Below, in pieces: positions 27,149 to 34,886 of a stretch of 64,000 nucleotides of DNA. Positions within the stretch are counted from its first letter, which is position 1; every line of letters starts with the position of its first letter. Source of the stretch: [Anoxybacillus] calidus. GTDB lineage: Bacteria; Bacillota; Bacilli; Bacillales; Anoxybacillaceae. The translations under genes were made by a program, and so were the position numbers. The DNA is taken from assembly GCF_013760845.1 (NCBI RefSeq), contig NZ_JACDUU010000001.1, positions 186,001 through 250,000 on the forward strand, given 5' to 3'. The notes under the pieces are model-generated. The model was not told the origin of the DNA. It saw nothing but the letters and a program-made list of their open reading frames with translations, and did no database searches.

Positions 27149-27264
27149 AAGAGCTAATTGGCGGCGCGACCTCGCATGGAGCCGGTAACTGCGGCAACAG
27201 TCCGGTTGTGCGAGGGGCCGTTACAAGTCAAGAACGTCATTTTTGGAGTTTCCGCCGGCCTTAG
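27145..27264 (+). CDS. Possible 39-aa ORF in a structured region
   Basis: An ATGA overlap with the previous gene opens a 39-codon frame beginning MKELIGGATSHGAGN. The ribosome site is weak. A second frame from ATG 27176 gives 42 codons with a hydrophobic stretch (VIFGVSAGLSAAYFFV). The DNA also folds: CCTCGCA / TGCGAGG (27170-27212) around a GCCGG / CCGG stem. Either a coupled small protein or a non-coding RNA is possible. Confidence 0.3.
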   Translation: MKELIGGATSHGAGNCGNSPVVRGAVTSQERHFWSFRRP

Positions 27265-27384
27265 CGCTGCGTATTTTTTTGTGAGAATCTGTTTTTATAC
27301 TTAAATCATAATGTTGTTTTTTATTAAAAACTACACAAGATGTTAGAGTTTAAATAAAGAAATGACAGAAAAGATTCTGCCATT

Positions 27385-27720
27385 TCATTTCCTTTGGAGA
27401 GTAGAGGGTACATACTCTATGTTAGAGTTTTCACCAAGTTCCTGTTTAACTTTATTAAATAAGATTAAACCTTTATCATTGTGTTCTCTTATGGAATTGT
27501 GAGTTTCTTCTTTGATATGCGCACCATAATCAGATTCCTCTAGAATTTTACCGTATTGGCGTACCCATTTAAAAAGCTCCTCTTTTAATTCTTGTGAAAA
27601 AGGAAAATCTTCAATATCAAGATTCTCTCCGCATTTTGCACACCAAATAGGGTCAGCATGGATTTCTGCTTCCATTTTATAAGAAGTATGGTTGCATTTC
27701 TTCTTAAAGAAATTGAACAT
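27385..27720 (-). CDS. Small protein with N-terminal zinc-binding motif
   Basis: 111 aa on the minus strand with GAGGTGGG upstream. CNH near residue 9 and CAKC near 27 suggest a zinc site. The remainder is helical and charged. A terminator-like hairpin (27360-27385) overlaps its stop codon. No family recognised. It is oriented against its neighbours, which suggests cargo. Confidence 0.62.
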   Translation of the reverse strand: MFNFFKKKCNHTSYKMEAEIHADPIWCAKCGENLDIEDFPFSQELKEELFKWVRQYGKILEESDYGAHIKEETHNSIREHNDKGLILFNKVKQELGENSNIEYVPSTLQRK

Positions 27721-27854
27721 ATTTTTTACCCACCTCTTTTATTGTTAACTATGGACCTCCAATGTATTTTAACACAATATAAAAATCCACATTGTTCTTT
27801 AACGGAGTCTTGTGTGAAAATCGCAGAAGGACCTGTGATTATAAGTGAAAGAGC

Positions 27855-28044
27855 AAAAAAATTTCGTCCAGCTGCGCGAAAATCTCGGTAGCGTCGTATA
27901 GTTATATGAAGACGTTGAAAAATTCGCTGGCTTTCGTGCAAACCCGACTTATCTTATGAAGGAAAAAAAATTCGCCCAAACTGCGCGAAAATGAAATTTC
28001 GACTGTATAGTATAGTGAAGACGTTGAAAATTCCGCGGCTTCGG
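27855..28044 (+). repeat. Two-copy direct repeat with 109-bp period
   Basis: Segments at 27855-27936 and 27963-28046 share CTGCGCGAAAAT (27872, 27981), TATAGT and GAAGACGTTGAAAA (27908, 28017), each offset by 109 bp or close to it. The block precedes the XRE gene at 28089. It may be a duplicated promoter/operator or iteron-like binding site. The rest of 27721-28088 is non-coding. Confidence 0.65.
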
Positions 28045-28088
28045 CTGCGATAATTGTAAACGAATTTTACAAGAAAGGAGGTGAGCCG

Positions 28089-28313
28089 ATGACTAGCGAA
28101 ATGATTCGATTTATCCGTCGAACGCGCGGACTAACTTTGCGTGAGTTTGCCGCCGTCATTGGTTGTAGTTATTCGTATATTTCGCTAATTGAATCGGGCG
28201 ACCGCCGGGTTACTCCACGGCTTGAGCGTAAAATTCGCCAAGCATTCGATTTAAGCGATGAAAAATTAACCGCTATTAGGGCGGTTATGAACGAAGTGAA
28301 ACCCGTTATGTAG
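28089..28313 (+). CDS. XRE-family HTH regulator
   Basis: 74 aa after AAAGGAGGTG. HTH: LTLREFAAVIGCSYSYISLIES, then ERKIRQAFDLSDEKL. A compact XRE protein of the kind that regulates phage and plasmid genes. It lies just downstream of the duplicated 109-bp repeat, which could contain its own operators, and upstream of the primase operon. Confidence 0.8.
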   Translation: MTSEMIRFIRRTRGLTLREFAAVIGCSYSYISLIESGDRRVTPRLERKIRQAFDLSDEKLTAIRAVMNEVKPVM

Positions 28314-28516
28314 ACCGTATGTTATTCCTCACACTATCCTCGTTGTTCTTCCTCGTTAAGTCGCGCGTAGGGTTGCTGTTATCCTCTACAGATGGCTTGC
28401 CGTATATTATCCACTCTTTTTTACTCAAGCGTAACATGTTAGCGATACCGTCAGACTTTGTTTGAGCGGTGGCTAAGTATTTGTTACGAAAATCAACAAA
28501 TCGAGGAGGTATCGAA

Positions 28517-28693
28517 ATGTACGAAAAATACAAATGTGTGTTGAGCGTTAAAGTAGCGAATGAATTAATCGCGAAAAATTACGAGCTCGTCACAATCGAG
28601 CCAAGCCGTCGATTCCCTGGCAAACTCGTTTTTGTATTCAAAAATACACCGGAACTCGATGCGGAATTTAAAATGTTTGAGCGGAAGGTGTGA
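28517..28693 (+). CDS. DUF5659-like small protein
   Basis: 58 aa from the ATG at 28517 with GAGGAGG upstream; the frame extends back to 28469 without a ribosome site. The pattern YKCVLSVKVANELIAKNYEL...VFVFKNTPELDAEF matches DUF5659, a small domain common in Gram-positive mobile elements. It ends 5 bp before the primase gene and is co-transcribed with it. Function unknown. Confidence 0.7.
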   Translation: MYEKYKCVLSVKVANELIAKNYELVTIEPSRRFPGKLVFVFKNTPELDAEFKMFERKV

Positions 28694-28698
28694 AATAA

Positions 28699-30126
28699 AT
28701 GCAGACAGCCGAAATAAAACAGCTAAATCGAATTTATGACAAGTTTAACGAGTTGTATATTCAAACGCGCAGCAAATATTTGATTCAGTTTCCAAACAGT
28801 CGATACGTCACGATAAACAAGAAACAAAGCGCTCGTACCGTTGCATTAAACGATAGCATGCTCAAAACACACCTTGCAGGCGAATTAACATACGGAATTT
28901 TCAACGGCGGCTATTTTAACAAGTTTATCACGTTTGACGTCGATTTTAGCGACGGTACAATGGCGCGATGGGCAACGCTAAAGCTAATCGACGTGCTAGT
29001 TTCCGAGTTTCATATCATGCGCAAGGATATTCACGTTAGCTTGAGCGGCAGAAAAGGTTATCATGTCGACTTGTTTTTCGATAAGCCGCTGCCGGTGGCC
29101 AACGTACAGGCTTTTTACAATCGCGTGATTGCGGAGGTCGGGGAATTGCCAGGCGGTCAAATCGAGTTTCGACCAACGTGGACACAAGGCATTAAATTAC
29201 CGCTGGGTATTCACCAACGAACAGGCAACCGCTGTTGGTTCGTTGACAATGAAACGCTTGAGCCGATTGAGTCATTCGATTACTTGCTCGACGTCGAGCC
29301 GATGGACGCCTCCGTTATTACCGGTGTTGACTTCGGACTAACCGACGAGCAAGCGCAAGAGTTTGAGGCCGTTGCAACCGAAACCGACATTTCCGTCAAC
29401 ATTTTAGACGAATCGGCAGCACTCCAAAAAGCTCGCCGAATACTTGAGGCCGGTCGGCTTACGGAAAGTAATACACGACACAATACCACGTTTATACTTG
29501 CCTGCTTTTTCAATTCCCAAGGCTTCGAGCAAGAGGAAGCAGTCGAAGCAATCATGGAAATTCTCCTCAACACACCTCGCGAATATTTCAACAAAGGAAG
29601 CACCCCCGACTATTGGTTAAAAGAGGCGCGTCGATTAGTCGCTTATGTGTACGACAAAAATATTACGCTAGGCAACGCCGACAAGCCCGTCAAAATTTAC
29701 AAATCGGAAATACTAGCGGTTTTACAATGCGGCACGTTCCGCCAAAAGCAAATGCTTTACGCGATGTTGGTGACGAGCAAACGTTACGGGCCAACGTTTT
29801 ACCTTACGACAAGCACCGCAATGAAAATGATCGGTACAAACTCGCGGCAAACGGTACAGAACGCGATTAAAGCGCTAGTGGAAAAGGGCTTCGTTGAGTA
29901 TCGCCGAAAAGGGGAAATCGACCAGGCGCGCAGTCGTGAAACGGGGCAAGTGCGGCACAAGCCGAATAAATACCGGTTATTAATAGACAAGCCCGCCGAA
30001 GACGAGCCGGCGATTGAAGTAACGAGCAATCAAAACATTGTCGACGTCGCTTATTTGCTTTGTGATGTAAAGGAAATACGGCAGTACGTTAAACGATACG
30101 AGTTCGAAAGTCGTTGGCAGCGTTAG
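28699..30126 (+). CDS. Archaeo-eukaryotic-type primase (replication protein)
   Basis: 475 aa. The AEP catalytic pattern is present: FDVDF with D80 and D82, then SLSGRKGYHVDLFF with S116/K119/H122, and GIKLPLGIHQR near 160. This matches the primase domain named for TOTE conflict systems and plasmid replicases. A helical segment (about 240-330) precedes a C-terminal winged helix (about 365-420, TAMKMIGTNSRQTVQNAIKAL). It probably starts replication of the excised element; no helicase gene is recognised nearby. Confidence 0.82.
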   Translation: MQTAEIKQLNRIYDKFNELYIQTRSKYLIQFPNSRYVTINKKQSARTVALNDSMLKTHLAGELTYGIFNGGYFNKFITFDVDFSDGTMARWATLKLIDVLVSEFHIMRKDIHVSLSGRKGYHVDLFFDKPLPVANVQAFYNRVIAEVGELPGGQIEFRPTWTQGIKLPLGIHQRTGNRCWFVDNETLEPIESFDYLLDVEPMDASVITGVDFGLTDEQAQEFEAVATETDISVNILDESAALQKARRILEAGRLTESNTRHNTTFILACFFNSQGFEQEEAVEAIMEILLNTPREYFNKGSTPDYWLKEARRLVAYVYDKNITLGNADKPVKIYKSEILAVLQCGTFRQKQMLYAMLVTSKRYGPTFYLTTSTAMKMIGTNSRQTVQNAIKALVEKGFVEYRRKGEIDQARSRETGQVRHKPNKYRLLIDKPAEDEPAIEVTSNQNIVDVAYLLCDVKEIRQYVKRYEFESRWQR

Positions 30127-30144
30127 CTTCGTTATTAGGGCGGT

Positions 30145-30194
30145 GTTGTGGCGTTATTCTTATATAAATATGTTATTGTTACCGATTTCCAACA
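30145..30194 (+). promoter_or_regulatory. 50-bp promoter-like module, copy B
   Basis: Second copy of the 50-bp block at 17110-17159, with TTGTGG, 17 nt, TATGTT and TTATTGTTACCG conserved. It lies 36 bp before the gene at 30231. CAGCGTTAG upstream is also shared with copy A. Confidence 0.6.
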
Positions 30195-30230
30195 CAACCA
30201 AAACAGCCGAAAACAAGTGGGGGAATTTCA

Positions 30231-30914
30231 ATGAAAACAGCTAAAACAGCCGAATATAGAAATCCAGGACCGGGAGCCGTTGAGTTTGCGAGGCAATACG
30301 TGGAAGGGGTGACACGGGCGGAGGCACTACCAATCATTAAAAAGCTATTAAACGGCGAGCTACACGACACAACCGACAAACGTATTAAAAAATGCGCATA
30401 TTGCGGCTACTATTACCGTGATAAAACAAAACCGAACAACAGCAAAACTTGCTCGCGCGAGTGCAAAATCGACTTTGACACATTGAATCGTGCGAAAAAG
30501 AGAGCTGACGAGGCGTTACTCAATCCGAAAAAGAAAAAAGAAACGACTTACGTTTGGTGGCTTGAATATCCGTTTTGGATTAGCGAATACGAGATGTTAA
30601 AGCGTTCCTGGAAATACGAGGTGCCTTATGCGCCGAACAAATTGGCGGCGATTCGGGCGGTACAACAACGTGATGCAATGCTCGGTGGAAGAAGAAAACC
30701 TAAATGCGAAGTAAATTACAACGGCGACGAGAAAGTACAACCGAAAGTCAGTGTTAATTTCGGTAAAGCTAGCGCCAATAAACCTTGTGAGGTTACTATT
30801 TCACAAATGACGCCAGAAGAAATTGAGGCTTATTTTACAGAGAAATATTCGCAGGAACATTTAAAAATGGAACGCTGGAGAGCCGAAAATTTAGCTGCAG
30901 TAAAAAAGTATTAG
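30231..30914 (+). CDS. Zinc-finger protein of unknown function
   Basis: 227 aa. CAYCGYYYRDKTKPNNSKTC followed by SREC (about residues 53-76) is a CxxC...CxxxC zinc motif similar to those in phage-encoded HNH or DUF6076-like proteins. The rest is basic and aromatic-rich (WWLEYPFWISEYEMLKRSW). The last third is Glu/Lys-rich. It is driven by the 50-bp module shared with the terminase-like gene. No family can be assigned with confidence. Confidence 0.6.
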   Translation: MKTAKTAEYRNPGPGAVEFARQYVEGVTRAEALPIIKKLLNGELHDTTDKRIKKCAYCGYYYRDKTKPNNSKTCSRECKIDFDTLNRAKKRADEALLNPKKKKETTYVWWLEYPFWISEYEMLKRSWKYEVPYAPNKLAAIRAVQQRDAMLGGRRKPKCEVNYNGDEKVQPKVSVNFGKASANKPCEVTISQMTPEEIEAYFTEKYSQEHLKMERWRAENLAAVKKY

Positions 30915-30974
30915 TGAGAACACCGTAAAAAGCCCGTTTTTAATGGGCAGTTAGTAAGCGGAGGAGGGGGGACG

Positions 30975-31034
30975 ATGACATATGAAACATTTAAGTTAAT
31001 TGGCTTAAATACCATAAATTATCTCCATGATTAA
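30975..31034 (+). CDS. Possible 19-aa leader peptide
   Basis: ATG at 30975 follows the strong site GGAGGAGGGG and opens MTYETFKLIGLNTINYLHD before TAA. It is shorter than most real genes but the ribosome site is better than chance. It could be a leader for the gene at 31101. Confidence 0.25.
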   Translation: MTYETFKLIGLNTINYLHD

Positions 31035-31100
31035 TTAAAATTTCTCTAACTAATATATGTGCAAAATGAAAAATATTTATTAAGAGAGGAGCTGAGAAAA

Positions 31101-31436
31101 ATGAGAATCACGATTACTCAAACAGTTAGACTAATCGACTCCTCAACGTTTGAAGCTATCGTGTCAGCAGTTGATGAGGCCGGTAATACAATTAATCGGG
31201 CAACCATCGTTTACGAGCGCGCCCACGAAATTTATGCAGCTTATAAATCGCTGTTTAAAGCATTGAACTGGCTGCGCCGTTACGGACAAGTTGACATTGA
31301 ATTAATTACGAATCAAAAAAGCCTTGTCCATGAATTAAACGGCTCGCTTAATTCAAATACAACTTTAAATCGAATCTTAAATGAATCATTAATGAAGCAA
31401 AACGCAAGTATTACAAAAGCTGAATATCGCGAATAA
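31101..31436 (+). CDS. RNase H-like fold protein, probably inactive
   Basis: 111 aa from the ATG at 31101 (GAGAGGAGCTGAG upstream). The pattern HEIYAAYKSLFKALNWLRRY followed by VDIELITNQKSLVHELNG parallels the E...AL..L....v.i.TDS..vv segment of RNase HI. The catalytic Asp of TDS is replaced by Asn (TNQ), while the Glu is kept in HEIY. The first Asp region (TVRLIDSSTF) is weakly similar. It is therefore likely a binding rather than a cleaving protein; this is inferred from pattern only. Confidence 0.45.
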   Translation: MRITITQTVRLIDSSTFEAIVSAVDEAGNTINRATIVYERAHEIYAAYKSLFKALNWLRRYGQVDIELITNQKSLVHELNGSLNSNTTLNRILNESLMKQNASITKAEYRE

Positions 31437-31511
31437 ACGCTGGTGCCGTTTCTTTTCTGAACGTTGCCGGCGTTTTTTATTACAACAGAAAAATGAAAGG
31501 GAGAATGAAAA

Positions 31512-32156
31512 ATGAGCCAAGAAAAAGAAACGAGAATTTGCCGTATTTGCGGACAGCAGAAAGAGATTCATCTTTTTGAGGTAGATAAGCGAGTACCTCA
31601 CACTTATACCAATCGCTGTAAAGCATGTAAGGCCGAAATCTCAGCAAATTATCGCAAAACGTTAGACGGCCGAGCGTTGACTGCATATCATCACGGCTTA
31701 CAGCGCTGCAAAAAACTCGGTATCCCGAATGAAGTCACGCTCGACGAAGTGAAACGTATTTTCCGCGCCTTTGATGGCCTATGTATCTATTGCGGCGCGC
31801 AGGAAACTGACGAACCGTTTCATTTAGAGCATGTTATCCCGTTAGGTAAGGGCGGCCGTCATCACGCCAGCAATCTAGTTATTTCTTGCCCGAGCTGCAA
31901 TAGAGCCAAACACGATAAGCCAATTGTGACGTTTTACTATGAGCATGAGCCATTTACCGACGAACATTTTGCCCTGGTCGTACATTACCTTGCTTTTTCC
32001 AACAATACAACAAAATCGGAAATGCTTGAGCAGTTAGTTGAGCAGCACGCCGACTATTTGCTCGAAGAAATGAGGAAAGAAAACGAACGTGACAACAAGC
32101 GATTTGAGCGTCAGTTAGAAAAGGCTGCTAAGAAGGCGGTGAGCGCCAATGCGTAA
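31512..32156 (+). CDS. HNH endonuclease
   Basis: 214 aa after AAAGGGAG. An N-terminal zinc ribbon (CRICGQQ...CKAC) is followed by the HNH fold: CIYCG, LEHVIPLGKGG (H107), HASNLVISCPSCNRAKHDK. The C-terminal 60 residues are helical and charged. HNH enzymes near small terminases take part in cos packaging in phages; they may also be homing or restriction nucleases. The stop overlaps the next small gene by 8 nt. Confidence 0.88.
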   Translation: MSQEKETRICRICGQQKEIHLFEVDKRVPHTYTNRCKACKAEISANYRKTLDGRALTAYHHGLQRCKKLGIPNEVTLDEVKRIFRAFDGLCIYCGAQETDEPFHLEHVIPLGKGGRHHASNLVISCPSCNRAKHDKPIVTFYYEHEPFTDEHFALVVHYLAFSNNTTKSEMLEQLVEQHADYLLEEMRKENERDNKRFERQLEKAAKKAVSANA

Positions 32157-32244
32157 CGACATTCAGCAGTTACGTGAGGAAATCGAACGCTTACGCCAGC
32201 AACTAGACGATGCTTTAATCGCTTTTATTGCGAAAGGGGCTTGA
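32149..32244 (+). CDS. 31-aa leucine-zipper-like peptide
   Basis: ATG at 32149 overlaps the HNH gene by 8 nt; GGCGGTGAG lies upstream. The peptide begins MRNDIQQLREEIERLRQQLDD, a heptad pattern of a short coiled coil. Coupled position suggests a partner of the HNH enzyme. Confidence 0.5.
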   Translation: MRNDIQQLREEIERLRQQLDDALIAFIAKGA

Positions 32245-32248
32245 GATT

Positions 32249-32476
32249 GTGAAATCGCCTACTATTGTTGCGCTAATGCCTACCGGTAAGAATCACATAG
32301 TAAAAGCCGTTGTTGTTCACGCGGAAACGGGAGAAGTCTTGGCGCGCAGGGAATACGTCATGGTTGATATATACGAGGCATCGGCTATTGATCGCGTTGT
32401 TTTGGACATCGAGCAAAGGGTACCTGTTTATATCCGGAAATTGTCTTTACCGACAAGAAGGGAGTTGGATAAATGA
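32249..32476 (+). CDS. Small protein of unknown function
   Basis: 75 aa from GTG 32249 with GAAAGGGG 10 nt upstream. The sequence is beta-rich at the N-terminus (PTIVALMPTGKNHIVKAVVV) and basic at the C-terminus. The stop overlaps the next start (ATGA). No family recognised. Confidence 0.55.
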   Translation: MKSPTIVALMPTGKNHIVKAVVVHAETGEVLARREYVMVDIYEASAIDRVVLDIEQRVPVYIRKLSLPTRRELDK

Positions 32477-32577
32477 AAGGCAAAAAAGAATGGAAATTCC
32501 AGCGGTTAAAAGTCACAATCGCCCGGCGTTCGGTACTGGTTGACCAACTCGGATTCAAATTAAAGGAGAGTTTATGA
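32473..32577 (+). CDS. 34-aa basic peptide
   Basis: ATGA overlap at 32473 opens a frame of 34 codons, basic in composition (MKGKKEWKFQRLKVTIARRS). It ends just after AAAGGAGAG, which serves as the ribosome site for the next gene. Translation by coupling is likely, and the function is unknown. Confidence 0.42.
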   Translation: MKGKKEWKFQRLKVTIARRSVLVDQLGFKLKESL

Positions 32578-32578
32578 C

Positions 32579-32746
32579 ATGGGGGAGCTGATTACCGTAC
32601 ATGATTATTGGGGAAATCACGTTGGAATAAGCAAACTAGGCAAATTATATTCGACAGGTCGCTTAATTGTTTGTGAGCCTTACTCTTTTGAAGGTGAGGA
32701 CATGGAGGAAAACGCCAACACACCGGAAACTTATTTCGCACAATAG
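32579..32746 (+). CDS. 55-aa acidic protein
   Basis: ATG at 32579 follows AAAGGAGAG with normal spacing. The product begins MGELITVHDYWGNHVGISK and has an acidic C-terminus (EGEDMEENANTPE). A terminator follows at once. No family recognised; end of the small-gene run from the HNH gene. Confidence 0.55.
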   Translation: MGELITVHDYWGNHVGISKLGKLYSTGRLIVCEPYSFEGEDMEENANTPETYFAQ

Positions 32747-32751
32747 TTTAA

Positions 32752-32777
32752 CTGGCGCCAACTAGGCGCCTTTTTTA
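32752..32777 (+). terminator. Terminator after HNH/small-gene run
   Basis: TGGCGCC / GGCGCC around AACTA, followed by TTTTTT. Confidence 0.83.
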
Positions 32778-32805
32778 TTTCTATACGAGAGGAGAGAAAC
32801 GATGA

Positions 32806-33159
32806 ATGAACAACGACGTTTTTGTTGCACGCATGAACAAGGTAGCGCAGTTTTTGAGTGACGGGCGCGACTTATCTGACGCAATGGCTAAACGCAAACG
32901 CATTTCAAAGTCGCGCGTCAAAAATTTCGAGAGCTATCGCTTATTTTTCCAAGCGTTGCGGTCCGATCCGGTTTTCTCACGTTTAGCCGACCATTCACTG
33001 CGGATTCTTGACGAAAGCATCGAGTATGTCGACATTTACAATACGCTTGGATATGTCGAAGAATTAAGCCGCAAAGCAACTAGGATTGGCAATCTACTTG
33101 ATGAGTATGACCCGATAATGGACGAAATCGAAAGGGAGGCAGGGCTCAATGGCGTTTGA
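32806..33159 (+). CDS. Helical protein preceding the tape-measure-like gene
   Basis: 117 aa from ATG 32806 (GAGAGGAGAG upstream). It is all-helical by composition. It overlaps the next gene by 11 nt. In tailed phages one or two small chaperone genes precede the tape measure gene, so this position is suggestive. No sequence family is recognised. Confidence 0.6.
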   Translation: MNNDVFVARMNKVAQFLSDGRDLSDAMAKRKRISKSRVKNFESYRLFFQALRSDPVFSRLADHSLRILDESIEYVDIYNTLGYVEELSRKATRIGNLLDEYDPIMDEIEREAGLNGV

Positions 33160-34678
33160 TCTAGTTGCAAGACTCAAAGTTATTGATAATCTTTCCGCGC
33201 CTTTTAAACGAATGCAACGCGTAACCGAACGCATGAACAATGCGCTAAAGTCAACGAACATCTCTGTTACGAAAATGAGTAGCGGAATGAGTCGCGTTTC
33301 CAGCGCAGCGTCACGATTAAGCGGTAGTTTTGTCGGGCTTGCTGCTGCGATTGGCGGCGCAGTTGCAGCGCATAAAGCGTTTAACGCGACAATCGGTGAA
33401 GCTGCGCGATATGAGCGTTCGCAAGGGCTAATCACGGCAATGATGGGCGACGTAAATAAGGCGAAACAGCTCATGTCGGAGATTGAAAAAATAGCGATTA
33501 ACTCGCCGTTGCTTAATTCGCAGGACATGATGTCGGCAGCGTCAGCGTTCTTGCCGATGACGAAAGATATTAACCGATTGAAAAAGTTATATGATTTGTC
33601 TGAGCGTTTATTCGTTTTGAACGATAAAGAAGGGATGGAAGGCGCAAGCTTTGCTTTGCGTGAGTTTCTGATGGGAAAAGACGCTCAATCTCTCGTTGAG
33701 CGCTTCAACCTTAACCGTAAAGTTTTAAACGACCTTAAAAATCTTTCTTTTGACAAAGCAGTGAAGGGGCTTGACGAACTTCTGAACAAAATGGGCGTTA
33801 CGCGAAAAACGATTGACACAATCGGTAACGACACGCTCGCAAAATGGAGTCAGATTAAAGAACGAATGGCCGTAGCATTTCGTCAAATGGGGACGCCATC
33901 ACTTGAGGTCTTGAACAACTTTCTCACAAACTTACTCAACCGACTGGACAGCGGCGATTTAACACGTTTCGCGAATATCGGAGCTAATATCATTAAACAA
34001 ATCATAACCGGAATGACTAACACCGCAACCTCTCTTTATAATTGGTTTTCCTCTCTTACCAATTCCGAGGAATTTAAGCGACGAACTACGATATTCGGTA
34101 AGGTTCAATTTGTCATCGAGGACATCTATCAGCGCTTTTTAAGTTGGCTAAACAACGGCGGTAGTAAAAAAATCGAAAACACCGTTTCGACACTCATTCA
34201 AATTTTAACGGCGGCAATCGATGCTTCAATAGAAGTTATCACGCCGGTCGCGGCTAAAGTCGGTAAGGCCATCGGTAAGGGCGTTTTGGACGGATTTAAC
34301 GAAGCGGTTAAAGGTTCTACGCTTTTACAGATGCTCGGTAGTCCGCAAGATACCGCACGATTAGCCAAACGGAAAGCGATTGAGTGGGGCGCTAGATGGG
34401 TGTGGGACAAAATTAAAGGAAATAAAGAGAAAACGCCGAAAGGTTATGCCGGCGGTCTTAACTACGTTCCTTACGACAATTTCCCAGCGCGCCTGCATCG
34501 CGGAGAAATGGTACTAACGCGCGGTGAAGCGCAAGAATACCGCAAAAATAAAGGACGTGCTGGCGGTGGTTTTACGATTCATATCGAAAGTATGCATGTC
34601 CGCCAAGAGTCCGATATTAAGAAAATAGCGCATGAATTAGCGCGGTTAATTGAGCGCGAAGGGGCGTTGATGGCGTAA
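33149..34678 (+). CDS. Phage tail tape-measure-like protein
   Basis: 509 aa after GGGAGG. The N-terminal helical region is typical of tape-measure proteins (LVARLKVIDNLSAPFKRMQR). A hydrophobic stretch (about 58-75, SFVGLAAAIGGAVAAHKAF) and coiled-coil segments follow, and the C-terminal GLNYVPYDNFPARLHRGE and VLTRGEA are a hallmark of siphophage tape-measure ends. No tail tube, baseplate, portal or capsid genes lie near. At the usual rule of about 0.15 nm per residue it would set a tail near 76 nm. This supports a satellite that alters helper tails, or a decayed prophage. Confidence 0.8.
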   Translation: MAFDLVARLKVIDNLSAPFKRMQRVTERMNNALKSTNISVTKMSSGMSRVSSAASRLSGSFVGLAAAIGGAVAAHKAFNATIGEAARYERSQGLITAMMGDVNKAKQLMSEIEKIAINSPLLNSQDMMSAASAFLPMTKDINRLKKLYDLSERLFVLNDKEGMEGASFALREFLMGKDAQSLVERFNLNRKVLNDLKNLSFDKAVKGLDELLNKMGVTRKTIDTIGNDTLAKWSQIKERMAVAFRQMGTPSLEVLNNFLTNLLNRLDSGDLTRFANIGANIIKQIITGMTNTATSLYNWFSSLTNSEEFKRRTTIFGKVQFVIEDIYQRFLSWLNNGGSKKIENTVSTLIQILTAAIDASIEVITPVAAKVGKAIGKGVLDGFNEAVKGSTLLQMLGSPQDTARLAKRKAIEWGARWVWDKIKGNKEKTPKGYAGGLNYVPYDNFPARLHRGEMVLTRGEAQEYRKNKGRAGGGFTIHIESMHVRQESDIKKIAHELARLIEREGALMA

Positions 34679-34820
34679 TATACACGGCGGGCTACTGGCG
34701 TGGCTCGTCGATTTTTTACATATTATATATAACGTTTAATTTTTATTTGTAAATTCGCTAAACATTTGCTAGAATCAACGTTAAGAAGTGAACATTTTTT
34801 ACCGATGAAAACATGAATAA

Positions 34821-34834
34821 GAAGCCGGTAAATA
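34821..34834 (+). other. Putative integrase arm-type site, right end
   Basis: GAAGCCGGTAAATA matches the left-end sites at 14894 and 14961. TTACCGAT lies 22 bp upstream at 34799 in parallel with the left end. The 34679-34886 interval is otherwise AT-rich with no gene. Confidence 0.5.
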
Positions 34835-34886
34835 ATGCGTTTTTCGTATCGTATAAATATCGCAAAAACGTTGATATAGCGCTATT

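Noticed and set aside
27855-28046. CRISPR array
   Set aside because: Only two long imperfect repeats with no regular short spacers and no cas genes.
28306-28533. Possible minus-strand gene between the XRE and DUF5659-like genes
   Set aside because: No ribosome site and overlap with the supported gene at 28517.
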